Shown one piece after another: positions 53,203 to 60,588 of a stretch of DNA of 64,000 nt. Origin of the DNA: Pseudescherichia sp031979925 (lineage in GTDB: Bacteria > Pseudomonadota > Gammaproteobacteria > Enterobacterales > Enterobacteriaceae). The notes beneath the pieces were generated by a model. That model saw only the letters and a program-made list of their open reading frames with translations, had not been told where the DNA came from and made no database searches. Position 1 is the first letter of the stretch, and the number at the start of each line of letters is the position of its first letter. The DNA is taken from the NCBI RefSeq assembly GCF_031979925.1, contig NZ_DALZFB010000001.1, forward strand, positions 372,001 through 436,000. The letters are read 5' to 3'. A program made the translations under genes and the position numbers.

Positions 53203-53874
53203 TTACTCTAGCGGCTCGACCATCTCCGGCCCCTGATTTTTGATATTCCCTACCGCGCGCGTGACCGGGTGCCAGGTGAACATCTCCGCTGGCACCGCGC
53301 CGTGTTTGGCGATATCCTCCGCCTCTTTACCGCTGACTTCCTGCCGCATCCACTCCCGGGCGGCCTCTGGCGTCAGCACCAGCGGCCGCCGATCGTGGAT
53401 ATCAACCAGACCTTTATCCGCCGCGGCCGTAACAATCAGAAAGCCTTCGTTTTCGTCGCCGCGTTCAAACGGCGCACTGCCGATAGCCGCCATCAGGATC
53501 GGCTGCCCGTCGCTGCGGTAAATAAAGTAAGGTTGTTTTTTATCGCCCTCTTTTTTCCACTCAAACCAGCCGTCGGCAAAGCAGACAGCGCGACCGTGCT
53601 GCCATAGCGGCTTGAACATTCTGCTGGTGGCGGCAGTCTCGACGCGAGCGTTGATTAACGCAGGTTTGTCCCACCAGCCCGGCGCATAGCCCCAATGAAC
53701 CGGATCCAGCGCCAGCCTGTCGTCACGCTCGCTAAGCAACAGAACTTTTGTTCCGGGCGCTACGTTGTAACGCCCGATGGGTTCGGGGTCGAAAGGGATA
53801 TCGCGCTCAGCTTCGCCAGCAAAAAGCGTCAAATACTCTTCGCGCGCCTGCGCCTGGGCAAATCGTCCGCACAT
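53203..53874 (-). CDS. yedK: Abasic-site shielding protein YedK (SRAP/HMCES family)
   Basis: The product has 223 residues and begins M-C-G-R-F: Cys2, exposed after Met removal, forms the thiazolidine crosslink to abasic sites in single-stranded DNA. The family residues N in R-Y-N-V-A-P, Glu in G-W-F-E-W-K, and His in V-D-I-H-D-R-R-P are present. Convergent with cybB. A conserved SOS box was not found directly upstream. Confidence 0.93.
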   Translation of the reverse strand: MCGRFAQAQAREEYLTLFAGEAERDIPFDPEPIGRYNVAPGTKVLLLSERDDRLALDPVHWGYAPGWWDKPALINARVETAATSRMFKPLWQHGRAVCFADGWFEWKKEGDKKQPYFIYRSDGQPILMAAIGSAPFERGDENEGFLIVTAAADKGLVDIHDRRPLVLTPEAAREWMRQEVSGKEAEDIAKHGAVPAEMFTWHPVTRAVGNIKNQGPEMVEPLE

Positions 53875-53954
53875 AGGAGCCTCCTGTTTCGTTACAGAAA
53901 GTATAGAGGGGATGCGCGATGACAGCGGCTGGTATATAAATGGCTATCATGCCA

Positions 53955-53980
53955 GGGTGGCTCCGCCTTACCCGGCCTAC
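53955..53980. repeat. Single degenerate REP-like unit
   Basis: GTGGCTCCGCCTTACCCGGCCTAC resembles the start of the 47-bp repeat unit at 45605 (same order GTGGC...CTTACC.GGCCTAC). A solitary REP element between yedK and the DUF1272 gene. Confidence 0.5.
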
Positions 53981-54011
53981 ACTTCACTCTATCACCATTG
54001 AGGATCGCCCT

Positions 54012-54278
54012 ATGCTGGAACTGAGACCGAACTGCGAGTGCTGTAATACCGATCTGCTACCGGATTCTGCAGAGGCGCTAATCTGCTCATTCGAGTGTAC
54101 GTTTTGCGCCAGCTGCGCAGAAAAGATGGCGTTGCGCTGCCCAAACTGCGGCGGTGAGCTTATTAGACGGCCGCGTCGACCAGCAGAGAAGCTAATCAAT
54201 AACCCTGCCTCGACAATGCGAGTGTTCAAACCTCAAGGCTGCGCTGACGCTGGTAGGGATAACTCTGGAAGGGTTTAA
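54012..54278 (+). CDS. DUF1272 zinc-ribbon protein
   Basis: The 88-residue protein has L-R-P-N-C-E-C-C-N-T-D-L-L, then C-S-F-E-C-T-F-C-A-S-C-A, then C-P-N-C-G-G-E-L-x-R-R-P. This is the DUF1272 pattern, with cysteines for one or two zinc sites. GAGG lies eight bases before the ATG. The last 25 residues after R-R-P-R-R-P are variable. The role of DUF1272 is unknown. Confidence 0.8.
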   Translation: MLELRPNCECCNTDLLPDSAEALICSFECTFCASCAEKMALRCPNCGGELIRRPRRPAEKLINNPASTMRVFKPQGCADAGRDNSGRV

Positions 54279-54336
54279 CTCTGGTGGAGTTAACTACAGC
54301 AGGCCGATGCTGCGCCTGCTGTATGAAGGTACAAGG

Positions 54337-54546
54337 CTAATTTAAAGAGGGGATAGATAAAGGTTCTAACTTGATAACGAAATGGTTATTAGACCGCTTT
54401 ATCTCTGCACCCTTATCGCCATACTCATCGGCAATCTGGAAAAAAGCATCGGTATCAATATCGAAATCCAGCTCGACTTCCCGGTGTTTACCGGAGTTTA
54501 ACAGCTCGTATGCCTGATCAAGATCGTACGCTTTAGCTGTGGCCAT
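54337..54546 (-). CDS. Small acidic protein, function unknown
   Basis: The 69-residue protein is acidic (D-F-D-I-D-T-D-A-F-F-Q-I-A-D-E-Y-G-D) with no signal, membrane segment or cysteine. AGGAG precedes the ATG at 54546. The sequence looks like a single alpha/beta domain. I do not recognise the family. It is the first of several small unrelated genes in this AT-richer stretch. Confidence 0.55.
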   Translation of the reverse strand: MATAKAYDLDQAYELLNSGKHREVELDFDIDTDAFFQIADEYGDKGAEIKRSNNHFVIKLEPLSIPSLN

Positions 54547-54652
54547 CAGACGTCTCCTCTCATGGATTGCATAACGCCCTTAAGTGTACTGGAGCTGTCT
54601 ATTTTTGCGTCACAAACCAGAAAATTTTAATCTCACTTCGGGCTGGATCGCT

Positions 54653-54808
54653 TCAAAGGGTCATGCCAATCACCGCATTCACCATTGATGAGCACATGAA
54701 GACGCCACCAACGATGAGCCATACTGATTGTTTCTGCCGCGCCGCCAGAATAAGAAAGATCATGGCTGTGATGAAAAAGGGAATAGCGATAATAGTGAAT
54801 GTGTTCAT
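54653..54808 (-). CDS. Small membrane protein, two helices
   Basis: The product has 51 residues if started at the ATG at 54806-54808. Two hydrophobic segments (I-I-A-I-P-F-F-I-T-A-M-I-F-L-I-L and V-W-L-I-V-G-G-V-F-M-C) are separated by A-A-R-Q-K-Q-S. The ribosome site is weak. A longer frame to 54835 adds nine charged residues. Plausible but unproven; the family is not recognised. Confidence 0.4.
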   Translation of the reverse strand: MNTFTIIAIPFFITAMIFLILAARQKQSVWLIVGGVFMCSSMVNAVIGMTL

Positions 54809-54953
54809 GTCGGCTTTTATCTGGTTTTCAAACAAGTGTCCAGATTACCTATGTTTTAACTCTCATAGTACTCTAATAAAGAGTAGGTAGTCGTCAGGCC
54901 AGGATTTTGCTTTAATTAACAACAAGATTAACTTTTCTGGCGAGAGGTTTAGG

Positions 54954-55301
54954 TTGTATAAAGTTTTAATCGTAATAGTGGCTTTGATCATGTCTGCTTG
55001 CTCCAACCCCGCTGGAAAGAATATCAATGCGCCCAAGCCGATTAGCATGGAAAAGCCTGCTTACCCTATCTATGCGTCTAAAAATGGAATATCTGGCGTC
55101 GTTCGCTTTCGATACGACGTTGATGCGCAGGGCAAAGTTAGTCAAATGAGAATAACCCAGTCCTCACCAGATCATCTCTTTGACGACGCGGTTATTCGTG
55201 CAGTAGCAAAGTGGCGCTTCGAACAGAATAAGCCAGCCAAAAATTTGTCTATGACAGTCTATATGAAGGCGGCAAAACCTGCGTTGGTGGTAGCCCCTTG
55301 A
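54954..55301 (+). CDS. Lipoprotein with TonB C-terminal-like domain
   Basis: The 115-residue protein has a short signal with M-S-A-C lipobox. A TonB_C-type domain follows: P-A-Y-P-I-Y-A, G-V-V-R-F-R-Y-D-V-D-A-Q-G-K-V, and A-V-I-R-A-V-A-K-W-R-F. The start is a TTG at 54954 with GAGAGG six bases upstream; no ATG precedes the signal. TonB_C domains contact TonB-dependent receptors, but without the membrane anchor and ExbBD this stand-alone lipoprotein probably has a structural or binding role. Confidence 0.7.
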   Translation: MYKVLIVIVALIMSACSNPAGKNINAPKPISMEKPAYPIYASKNGISGVVRFRYDVDAQGKVSQMRITQSSPDHLFDDAVIRAVAKWRFEQNKPAKNLSMTVYMKAAKPALVVAP

Positions 55302-55435
55302 ATTTTAATAAAAAACATGCCCTGTGCTTACAAAGCGCAGTTTAATAACTTTTAAGAATATGAGATGAAAACTGGATCTAATGCAGTTTCTATGCAGACT
55401 TAAATACTCCACTTAACTCAAACCGGAGCGTATGT

Positions 55436-55762
55436 ATGCATAAAGATTATCAAAGCTGTATTGAAGCCTGTCTAAGATGTGCTGCTACCTGCGACTACTG
55501 CGCCGCCTCCTGCCTGAAAGAACCTGACGTAGATATGATGAGAGAGTGCATCAAACTGGATATGCAGTGCGCCGCAATCTGTCGTCTCGCCGCTCAGTTT
55601 ATGAGTCTGGGTAGCGACTATTCAAAGCAACTATGCAGACTCTGCGCAGACATATGTAAAGCCTGTGCTGAAGAGTGCGCTAAACATGAACACGACCATT
55701 GCAAAGCCTGCGCTGAAACATGCCGTCGTTGTGCTGACGCCTGTCTGCAAATGACCGCGTGA
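55436..55762 (+). CDS. Four-helix-bundle copper-binding protein (Csp/DUF326 type)
   Basis: The 108-residue protein has fifteen or more cysteines spaced along helices (C-L-R-C-A-A-T-C-D-Y-C-A-A-S-C, C-A-A-I-C, C-R-L-C-A-D-I-C-K-A-C, C-K-A-C-A-E-T-C-R-R-C). This is the pattern of copper storage proteins, which line a helical bundle with thiols to hold many Cu(I). There is no signal peptide, so it is the cytoplasmic (Csp3-like) kind. Confidence 0.88.
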   Translation: MHKDYQSCIEACLRCAATCDYCAASCLKEPDVDMMRECIKLDMQCAAICRLAAQFMSLGSDYSKQLCRLCADICKACAEECAKHEHDHCKACAETCRRCADACLQMTA

Positions 55763-55780
55763 TGTGAAAAATCGTCCCGA

Positions 55781-55807
55781 AATGGCATTCATATAGTGAA
55801 TGCCATT
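55781..55807. terminator. Perfect hairpin between convergent genes
   Basis: 11-bp arms (55781-55791, 55797-55807) with a 5-nt loop lie between the ends of the copper protein gene and the minus-strand orphan. No T-tract on either side; possible bidirectional end or RNA-stabilising stem. Confidence 0.55.
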
Positions 55808-55824
55808 CAGGATCATCTTGAAAA

Positions 55825-56085
55825 TTAACACTTATCAAGCCGTTTGAGAGCTTCCACTTCGGTCGTTTCGAGCAAATCCTTACCAAAATCTAGCTCCGAA
55901 CCATCGGGCGTGGTCCAGGCGTCGCCTGTATCATGCTTGAGTACATCGCCCACGTTGAGTTCACCATAGCCGGTGAGCAGGCCAAAGATAAATTTTCCTT
56001 TTTCACTCTTAAAGACATAGCCAGTCTGCTCATGGTGAGAGGACTCTTTTTTGTGGGTTACGGTTAAGCTATTGGCATGGATCAT
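55825..56085 (-). CDS. Small orphan protein, function unknown
   Basis: The 86-residue protein starts at the ATG at 56083-56085, behind a strong GGGAGGT ribosome site. A longer frame to 56157 is not needed. It is soluble, with a beta-like core (T-G-Y-V-F-K-S-E-K-G-K-F-I-F-G-L-L-T-G-Y-G) and an acidic C-terminal helix ending in K-R-L-D-K-C. I do not recognise the family. Confidence 0.55.
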   Translation of the reverse strand: MIHANSLTVTHKKESSHHEQTGYVFKSEKGKFIFGLLTGYGELNVGDVLKHDTGDAWTTPDGSELDFGKDLLETTEVEALKRLDKC

Positions 56086-56159
56086 ATTACCTCCCGCACG
56101 CAAAGGGATGTTCAGAGGGTGACTCTTTAAACTTAACAGGTATAAGGCCTTCTGCAATG

Positions 56160-56259
56160 CGTGGCTTTGTCGCCAGGCACTTTAGTTTCAACAAACAGGC
56201 GATAGTGTGTATCAGCACTAACTTAAAAGCATGATAGCCGCCTCAACGCGGCTTTTTTA
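56160..56259 (+). ncRNA. Candidate small RNA ended by a strong terminator
   Basis: The 323-bp gap 56086-56408 has no coding frame I can support. At 56236-56259 it holds a textbook Rho-independent terminator (arms 56236-56241 and 56248-56253, loop 6, then a T-run). No plus-strand gene ends here: the copper gene stops 470 bp earlier and the orphan runs the other way. A short transcript beginning near 56160 would explain it. The 5' end is a guess. Confidence 0.35.
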
Positions 56260-56408
56260 TTATCGGTGCCGAGCCTCGCAAGAGCGAAGCTTGAATAATA
56301 CGCATCGTATGGGATAAAGCCTTGCTGACTATAAGAGGGTAAGTCTCTATCGCGCGTAACCACACATCACAATGAGGTCATTAATTTAAAACATGAGGCT
56401 GCTAACAA

Positions 56409-56822
56409 ATGAAAAAAATGCTTGTAGTGGCAGTGGTTGTTGGACTTGTAGGCTGTACCTCTCAATCTGGGTCTAACCAACTGGCAAAGATCGCGCCGCA
56501 GAAGCAAATTCTCGCGCCACAGCTGCTGGTAAAAAAAAGGGATAGTGGTGCGGTTGTCATCAAACGAGATGGAAGCTTTACGGGTAATACATGCTTAAGC
56601 CGGGTGTATCTCAATGGTAAACCCGTAGCTGATTTAGACACGTCCCAGGAGGTGATCGTCTATCCTTCGCCTGGCGACTATGTCATTAGCACCTTGCCGA
56701 AAGATTTCTGCGGGGGAGGTATAAGCACCCAGTCTGCCGATGTCGATGCAGGTAGTACCCTGACGTTTCGTATTGGATACGCAAATAATGGCGACTATGG
56801 ACTTTATCCCGCGGGTCGTTAA
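56409..56822 (+). CDS. Small lipoprotein, function unknown
   Basis: The 137-residue protein has a signal with lipobox V-G-C-T (Cys16). A beta-rich domain follows with R-V-Y-L-N-G-K-P-V-A-D-L-D-T-S-Q-E-V-I-V-Y-P-S-P-G-D-Y-V, which resembles the PEGA-like or DUF2846-type carbohydrate-associated sandwich of many lipoproteins. It contains a C-G-G-G loop. Clear ribosome site and a strong terminator. The role is unknown. Confidence 0.7.
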   Translation: MKKMLVVAVVVGLVGCTSQSGSNQLAKIAPQKQILAPQLLVKKRDSGAVVIKRDGSFTGNTCLSRVYLNGKPVADLDTSQEVIVYPSPGDYVISTLPKDFCGGGISTQSADVDAGSTLTFRIGYANNGDYGLYPAGR

Positions 56823-56843
56823 AGCCTGAGCCATTGATTAACC

Positions 56844-56868
56844 AAACCCACCTTATGGTGGGTTTTTT
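56844..56868 (+). terminator. Rho-independent terminator of the lipoprotein gene
   Basis: 9-bp arms (56844-56852, 56857-56865) with a 4-nt loop, continued by T residues to 56868. Confidence 0.9.
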
Positions 56869-56886
56869 ATTTTGAGGTCATACATA

Positions 56887-57252
56887 TTAAAGTGAAAATT
56901 TCTTACCATCAGAATTATATTTTTTGATTCCATATGGGCACTGATCAAATTGACAGGAGGTTATATTTAAACAGGAACCATTAAAATTGGGTGCATTTCC
57001 AGGGCAACCTGTTTTTTCAATTAAATCGGTCCATGTTTCAGTAGTGAAGGGAAAGGTATGAAGGATAGTAAACTTTCTGAACTGACCATTAATGACGATC
57101 CCAATACTGCTTGTTGAAAGACAGTGTCCTGAACGTAAGAAAAAATCACTTTGGTACCATAATATCAAATTTAGATTACGAGGCGAGGATGCTGCTGCAA
57201 AGAAGGTTCCTGTAGTAGCGCTGACCAGCGAGTCAATGATTTTCCATTCCAT
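56887..57252 (-). CDS. Cysteine-containing orphan protein
   Basis: The 121-residue protein has AGGAGA upstream of the ATG at 57250-57252, so it looks like a real gene. Low GC. The C-terminal third is cysteine-rich (C-P-G-N-A, S-C-L-N-I-T-S-C, Q-C-P-Y-G-I), compatible with disulfides or a metal site. No signal peptide of standard type. Family not recognised; it could be a small immunity- or effector-like protein of an accessory region, but nothing in the neighbours supports this directly. Confidence 0.5.
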   Translation of the reverse strand: MEWKIIDSLVSATTGTFFAAASSPRNLNLILWYQSDFFLRSGHCLSTSSIGIVINGQFRKFTILHTFPFTTETWTDLIEKTGCPGNAPNFNGSCLNITSCQFDQCPYGIKKYNSDGKKFSL

Positions 57253-58094
57253 ATTATCTCCTGTAAGCAGAACAGAGTTGCGAAAATGAAAGTATATGCA
57301 CTCCGCAAAAAAAACAAATAGTCACTCCATGTAACTAAAAATGTAGCAGTTTGACTTAGGGAGTCAAAGCTTTTTCTTATTTTTTGAAGTTCTTTCAAAA
57401 AATTCGCTTTGTTTTATAGAGGTTTACAAAACATCACGGCAATTTTTGATGTAAAACAATTTTAGGAGAAAATATAGTATCGACACGATCGTCAAAGGGT
57501 GAGGTTTGACTGTCCAGACATCATTACGAGGCATTGCCGAAGGTTGATAAACGCTCCACTATGCTTAGAACGTATGAGAAAAGGATTAGATGACATACAT
57601 TTAATGAGCATCGTACTGCTACAGGCATTATCGCCATTACGATCGGCATAATAATAACGAGTGGAGATAATGTATCAGCGAAATTATATGGGCACTGAGA
57701 AAATCGTCGCTGCGATGGTGAGCTAATTGGCTGATTAGCGATATTGCAGCTCAGTTTGGCTGCTACAGTGCTTGGGGCATATTGCAGAAACTTTTCTATT
57801 GTATTCTTTACAATATCTAACGTTATTGTTGGATGTTGCGTCTGGCAGGTTCACGTTTTCTCATCTCACTACGGCTGTATTCACTCGCTGAAACGTTAAA
57901 GCTAAATCCTTTAAACCTCGCATTTTTCATGTAACAAGGTTGAATATCTCCGTTTTTAATGCGATATGAACCACAATTTTCCCGCTAAAAAAGCGACTTT
58001 TTTCGTCCGGTGAACCTCGTCACATTTCTTTAACCTGCTAATCAGTAGATTTCCCAACTACATGTACTAATCGATTCAGCAAAAAGGACGGATA
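57253..58094. other. 842-bp AT-rich stretch without a supported gene
   Basis: All frames are broken by many stops. Short open pieces exist (for example about 24 codons from the ATG near 57571) but have no ribosome site or recognisable sequence. An 8-bp AATCGATT palindrome lies at 58069-58076, just before the DUF4432 gene, and could be a weak LacI-family site. The base composition is lower in GC than the backbone, as expected for decayed accessory DNA. Confidence 0.5.
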
Positions 58095-59303
58095 ATGAAA
58101 ATCAAACTGGCTTTAACGGTACTTGCACTCGTAGTTTCCGGTCAGGTAGCCGCAAAAACCTGGGTGCTGACCAGCGCTGAACAAGGCATAGATAATGGAA
58201 ACTGGAAGATTTCCAGCGATCAGCTGAACATTAAAAACAAACCGTTCAGCATCGAGCAAAAAGTGCTGCACGGTGGTAAGCAAGAAGGGAGTAAAATCCT
58301 CATTATCACCAGTCAGGAGGGGCTTACTATCACCCTGAGTCCAACCCGCGGGATGAACCTGCTGCGCATTGAGGGCTTCGGCTCAAAAATGGGCTGGGAT
58401 TCGCCGGTGAAAGAGGTGGTCAATCCGGCCTTTATCAATCTGGAAAGCCGCAATGGACTGGGCTGGCTGGAAGGTTTCAATGAAATGATGGTGCGCTGTG
58501 GCTATGAGTGGACCGGGCATCCAGTTACCGCTGATGGACAAATCTATACGCTGCATGGTAAAGCGGGGAATACGCCAGCCTCACAGGTCGAGGTTGAAGT
58601 GGCTGATGCCGCCCCACATGAGATCCGCATTCGTGGCCTGGTCAAAGAGAGCACCTCCAAGAAGGCTGATTTGCAGACCATGACCGAGCTGCGCTATGTG
58701 CCCGGCAGCAATAGCTTTAGCCTGCATGATGTGCTGACAAATCACGCTGACTATCCGCATGATTACCAAATTATCTACCACAGTAACTTCGGCATGCCGA
58801 TCCTCGAAGAGGGTGCGCGTTTCCTTGCACCGATGTCCAGCATCAGCCCGTTTAACGACTATGCCAAAGAGGGCTTGAAGACGTGGCAGACCTATGCCGG
58901 CCCGACCAAAGGCTTCGATGAGATGGTGTTCAATATCCAGCCGCTCGCCGGGGAGGATCATCAGACCCTGGCGGCAGTGGTGAACAAGGCGGGCGACAAG
59001 GGGGCTTCCATCCAGTTCGACACTCGCCAGCTGCCGGTGCTGACGTTATGGAAAAATACCGATACCGTTAAGCAAGGCTATGTCACCGGAATAGAGCCAG
59101 GTACCAACTATGCCTATCCGGTAACCATTGAACGCGAGCAGAAGCGCGTGAAGCAATTGCAACCGGGTGCCAGCACGCAGTTTGATCTGACCTATACCTT
59201 ACTGCACAGCAGCGAGCAGGTAACGGACGTTGAGAAGAAGATTGCTGCTATTCAGGGCGAGACAAAAATCGACGAGAACGCCACGCCAATAGCGAAGGAG
59301 TAA
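58095..59303 (+). CDS. Exported DUF4432 (aldose-1-epimerase-like) protein
   Basis: The 402-residue protein has a signal peptide (about 1-20, ending V-A-A). A galactose-mutarotase-like fold of the DUF4432 family follows: S-P-T-R-G-M-N-L-L-R-I, N-G-L-G-W-L-E-G-F-N-E-M-M, H-G-K-A-G-N-T-P, and Y-H-S-N-F-G-M-P. Such proteins bind or epimerise sugars. It lies next to the CscR-like repressor and sucrose genes, so a periplasmic role in that pathway is likely but unproven. Confidence 0.8.
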   Translation: MKIKLALTVLALVVSGQVAAKTWVLTSAEQGIDNGNWKISSDQLNIKNKPFSIEQKVLHGGKQEGSKILIITSQEGLTITLSPTRGMNLLRIEGFGSKMGWDSPVKEVVNPAFINLESRNGLGWLEGFNEMMVRCGYEWTGHPVTADGQIYTLHGKAGNTPASQVEVEVADAAPHEIRIRGLVKESTSKKADLQTMTELRYVPGSNSFSLHDVLTNHADYPHDYQIIYHSNFGMPILEEGARFLAPMSSISPFNDYAKEGLKTWQTYAGPTKGFDEMVFNIQPLAGEDHQTLAAVVNKAGDKGASIQFDTRQLPVLTLWKNTDTVKQGYVTGIEPGTNYAYPVTIEREQKRVKQLQPGASTQFDLTYTLLHSSEQVTDVEKKIAAIQGETKIDENATPIAKE

Positions 59304-59313
59304 ACAGCCTGTG

Positions 59314-59350
59314 GCGCGCTCCCGGTCAGCGCCATCGGGGGCGTGCTTTT
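59314..59350 (+). terminator. Terminator of the DUF4432 gene
   Basis: An 11-bp stem (59314-59324, 59336-59346, two G-U pairs) with an 11-nt loop and four T residues. Its tail touches the last bases of the convergent cscR gene. Confidence 0.7.
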
Positions 59351-60344
59351 AAAGTGACTCACGCAGCAGCAGCGGACTTTCAACGCGAATGGTATTGCTG
59401 TGCGTTTCCTGATTGATGATATGCAACGCGCTCAGGCGGCCAATATCATAGTGCGGCAGCTGTACCGTCGACAGCGGCGGAAAGAACAGATCGCCAATGC
59501 CCACCATATTGTCGTAGCCCAGCACCGCGATGTCCTGCGGGATGCGTAATCCCTGCGCCAGCAGCGTCTGGTACACCATAAAAGCAATGCGATCGTTACC
59601 GCAGATCACGGAGTCGAACTGCGGCTTGCCCTGACGGATATGCGCCAGCAGCTGGGCGGGCATATCGCGGTAGTGCTCATCGCCAAATTCCATATAAACA
59701 TGGTCGAGCGTATCGGGATCGATATTGGCTTCGCGGCACGCGCGCTCCAGCCCCTGACGGCGGCGTATGGTCGCCAGATGCTTTGCGGGTAAATGCATGC
59801 AGAGCGGGCGGCGATAACCTGCGGCCAGCAGCGCCTTGACCGCGGTGTACTGGCCCTGTTCGTCATTCGGGATATAGCTCGCCACCGGCTGGTGCAGGCT
59901 TTCACAGTTTGCCAGCACGCAGGGCAGGGTCAGCAGCTTAGCGGGCAGCGGAACCTGACGTAGGCCCATAGTGGTAAAGATAATGCCGTCCGGGCGGTGA
60001 GAGAGCAGCAGATCGACCATGGTTTCCGGGCTGTCGTCGGAGAACATGTTGACCACAAAACTGTTCCAGCCGTGGGCGCGGGCGGTCTCTTCGATAGAGA
60101 GCGTGATCTCCACCGAGAAGGGGGTCGTCACGGTATCCAGCGCCAGCACGCCAATGGTACTCGGCGAGGCGTGGGCACCACGGATCTTCTTGGCTGACAA
60201 ATCCGGCACGTAGTTAGTTTGCTGAATGGCCAACTGAACACGCGCCAGGGTTTCAGGTTTTAGCCGCTCCGGGTTATTCAGCGCACGTGACACGGTCATC
60301 AGCGATACGTTTGCCAGTTTTGCCACATCTTTCAGGGAAGCCAT
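59349..60344 (-). CDS. cscR: LacI-family sucrose-type repressor (CscR-like)
   Basis: The 331-residue regulator is the same length as E. coli CscR. The N-terminal helix-turn-helix (S-L-K-D-V-A-K-L-A-N-V-S-L-M-T-V-S-R-A-L) and hinge are followed by a periplasmic-binding-protein-like sensor with G-V-L-A-L-D-T-V-T-T-P-F-S-V. It probably represses the divergent permease and hydrolase genes through the GTTAACGTTAAC operators and is relieved by the sugar or its fructose product. Confidence 0.85.
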   Translation of the reverse strand: MASLKDVAKLANVSLMTVSRALNNPERLKPETLARVQLAIQQTNYVPDLSAKKIRGAHASPSTIGVLALDTVTTPFSVEITLSIEETARAHGWNSFVVNMFSDDSPETMVDLLLSHRPDGIIFTTMGLRQVPLPAKLLTLPCVLANCESLHQPVASYIPNDEQGQYTAVKALLAAGYRRPLCMHLPAKHLATIRRRQGLERACREANIDPDTLDHVYMEFGDEHYRDMPAQLLAHIRQGKPQFDSVICGNDRIAFMVYQTLLAQGLRIPQDIAVLGYDNMVGIGDLFFPPLSTVQLPHYDIGRLSALHIINQETHSNTIRVESPLLLRESL

Positions 60345-60482
60345 CTATTTCACTCCGTAATTACCGTGTTGCTTAAGGCAGTATAACTAAGTTGCTGATG
60401 TAAAAGGATCATACGCTATTCTGTCACCCGCGTGACGCAGGCTATTAGCTAAAAATCTTGACCACGATCTCATTCTTAGTAT

Positions 60483-60494
60483 GTTAACGTTAAC
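60483..60494. promoter_or_regulatory. Operator 1 of the CscR-like repressor
   Basis: A perfect 12-bp palindrome GTTAACGTTAAC with the central CG typical of LacI/GalR operators, in the cscR-cscB divergent gap. A CRP-like half site (TGTGA at 60498) is adjacent. Confidence 0.75.
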
Positions 60495-60546
60495 TTTTGT
60501 GATTAACATCATGAATCTCAGCTAAATGGCGTGAGGACTGTCTTTT

Positions 60547-60558
60547 GTTAACGTTACC
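60547..60558. promoter_or_regulatory. Operator 2 of the CscR-like repressor
   Basis: GTTAACGTTACC, one mismatch from operator 1, centre-to-centre 64 bp (about six helical turns) and 31 bp before the permease start. Spacing suits looping by a dimer-of-dimers repressor. Confidence 0.7.
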
Positions 60559-60588
60559 ATTAGATCATTACTCCAACATGAGATCGCC

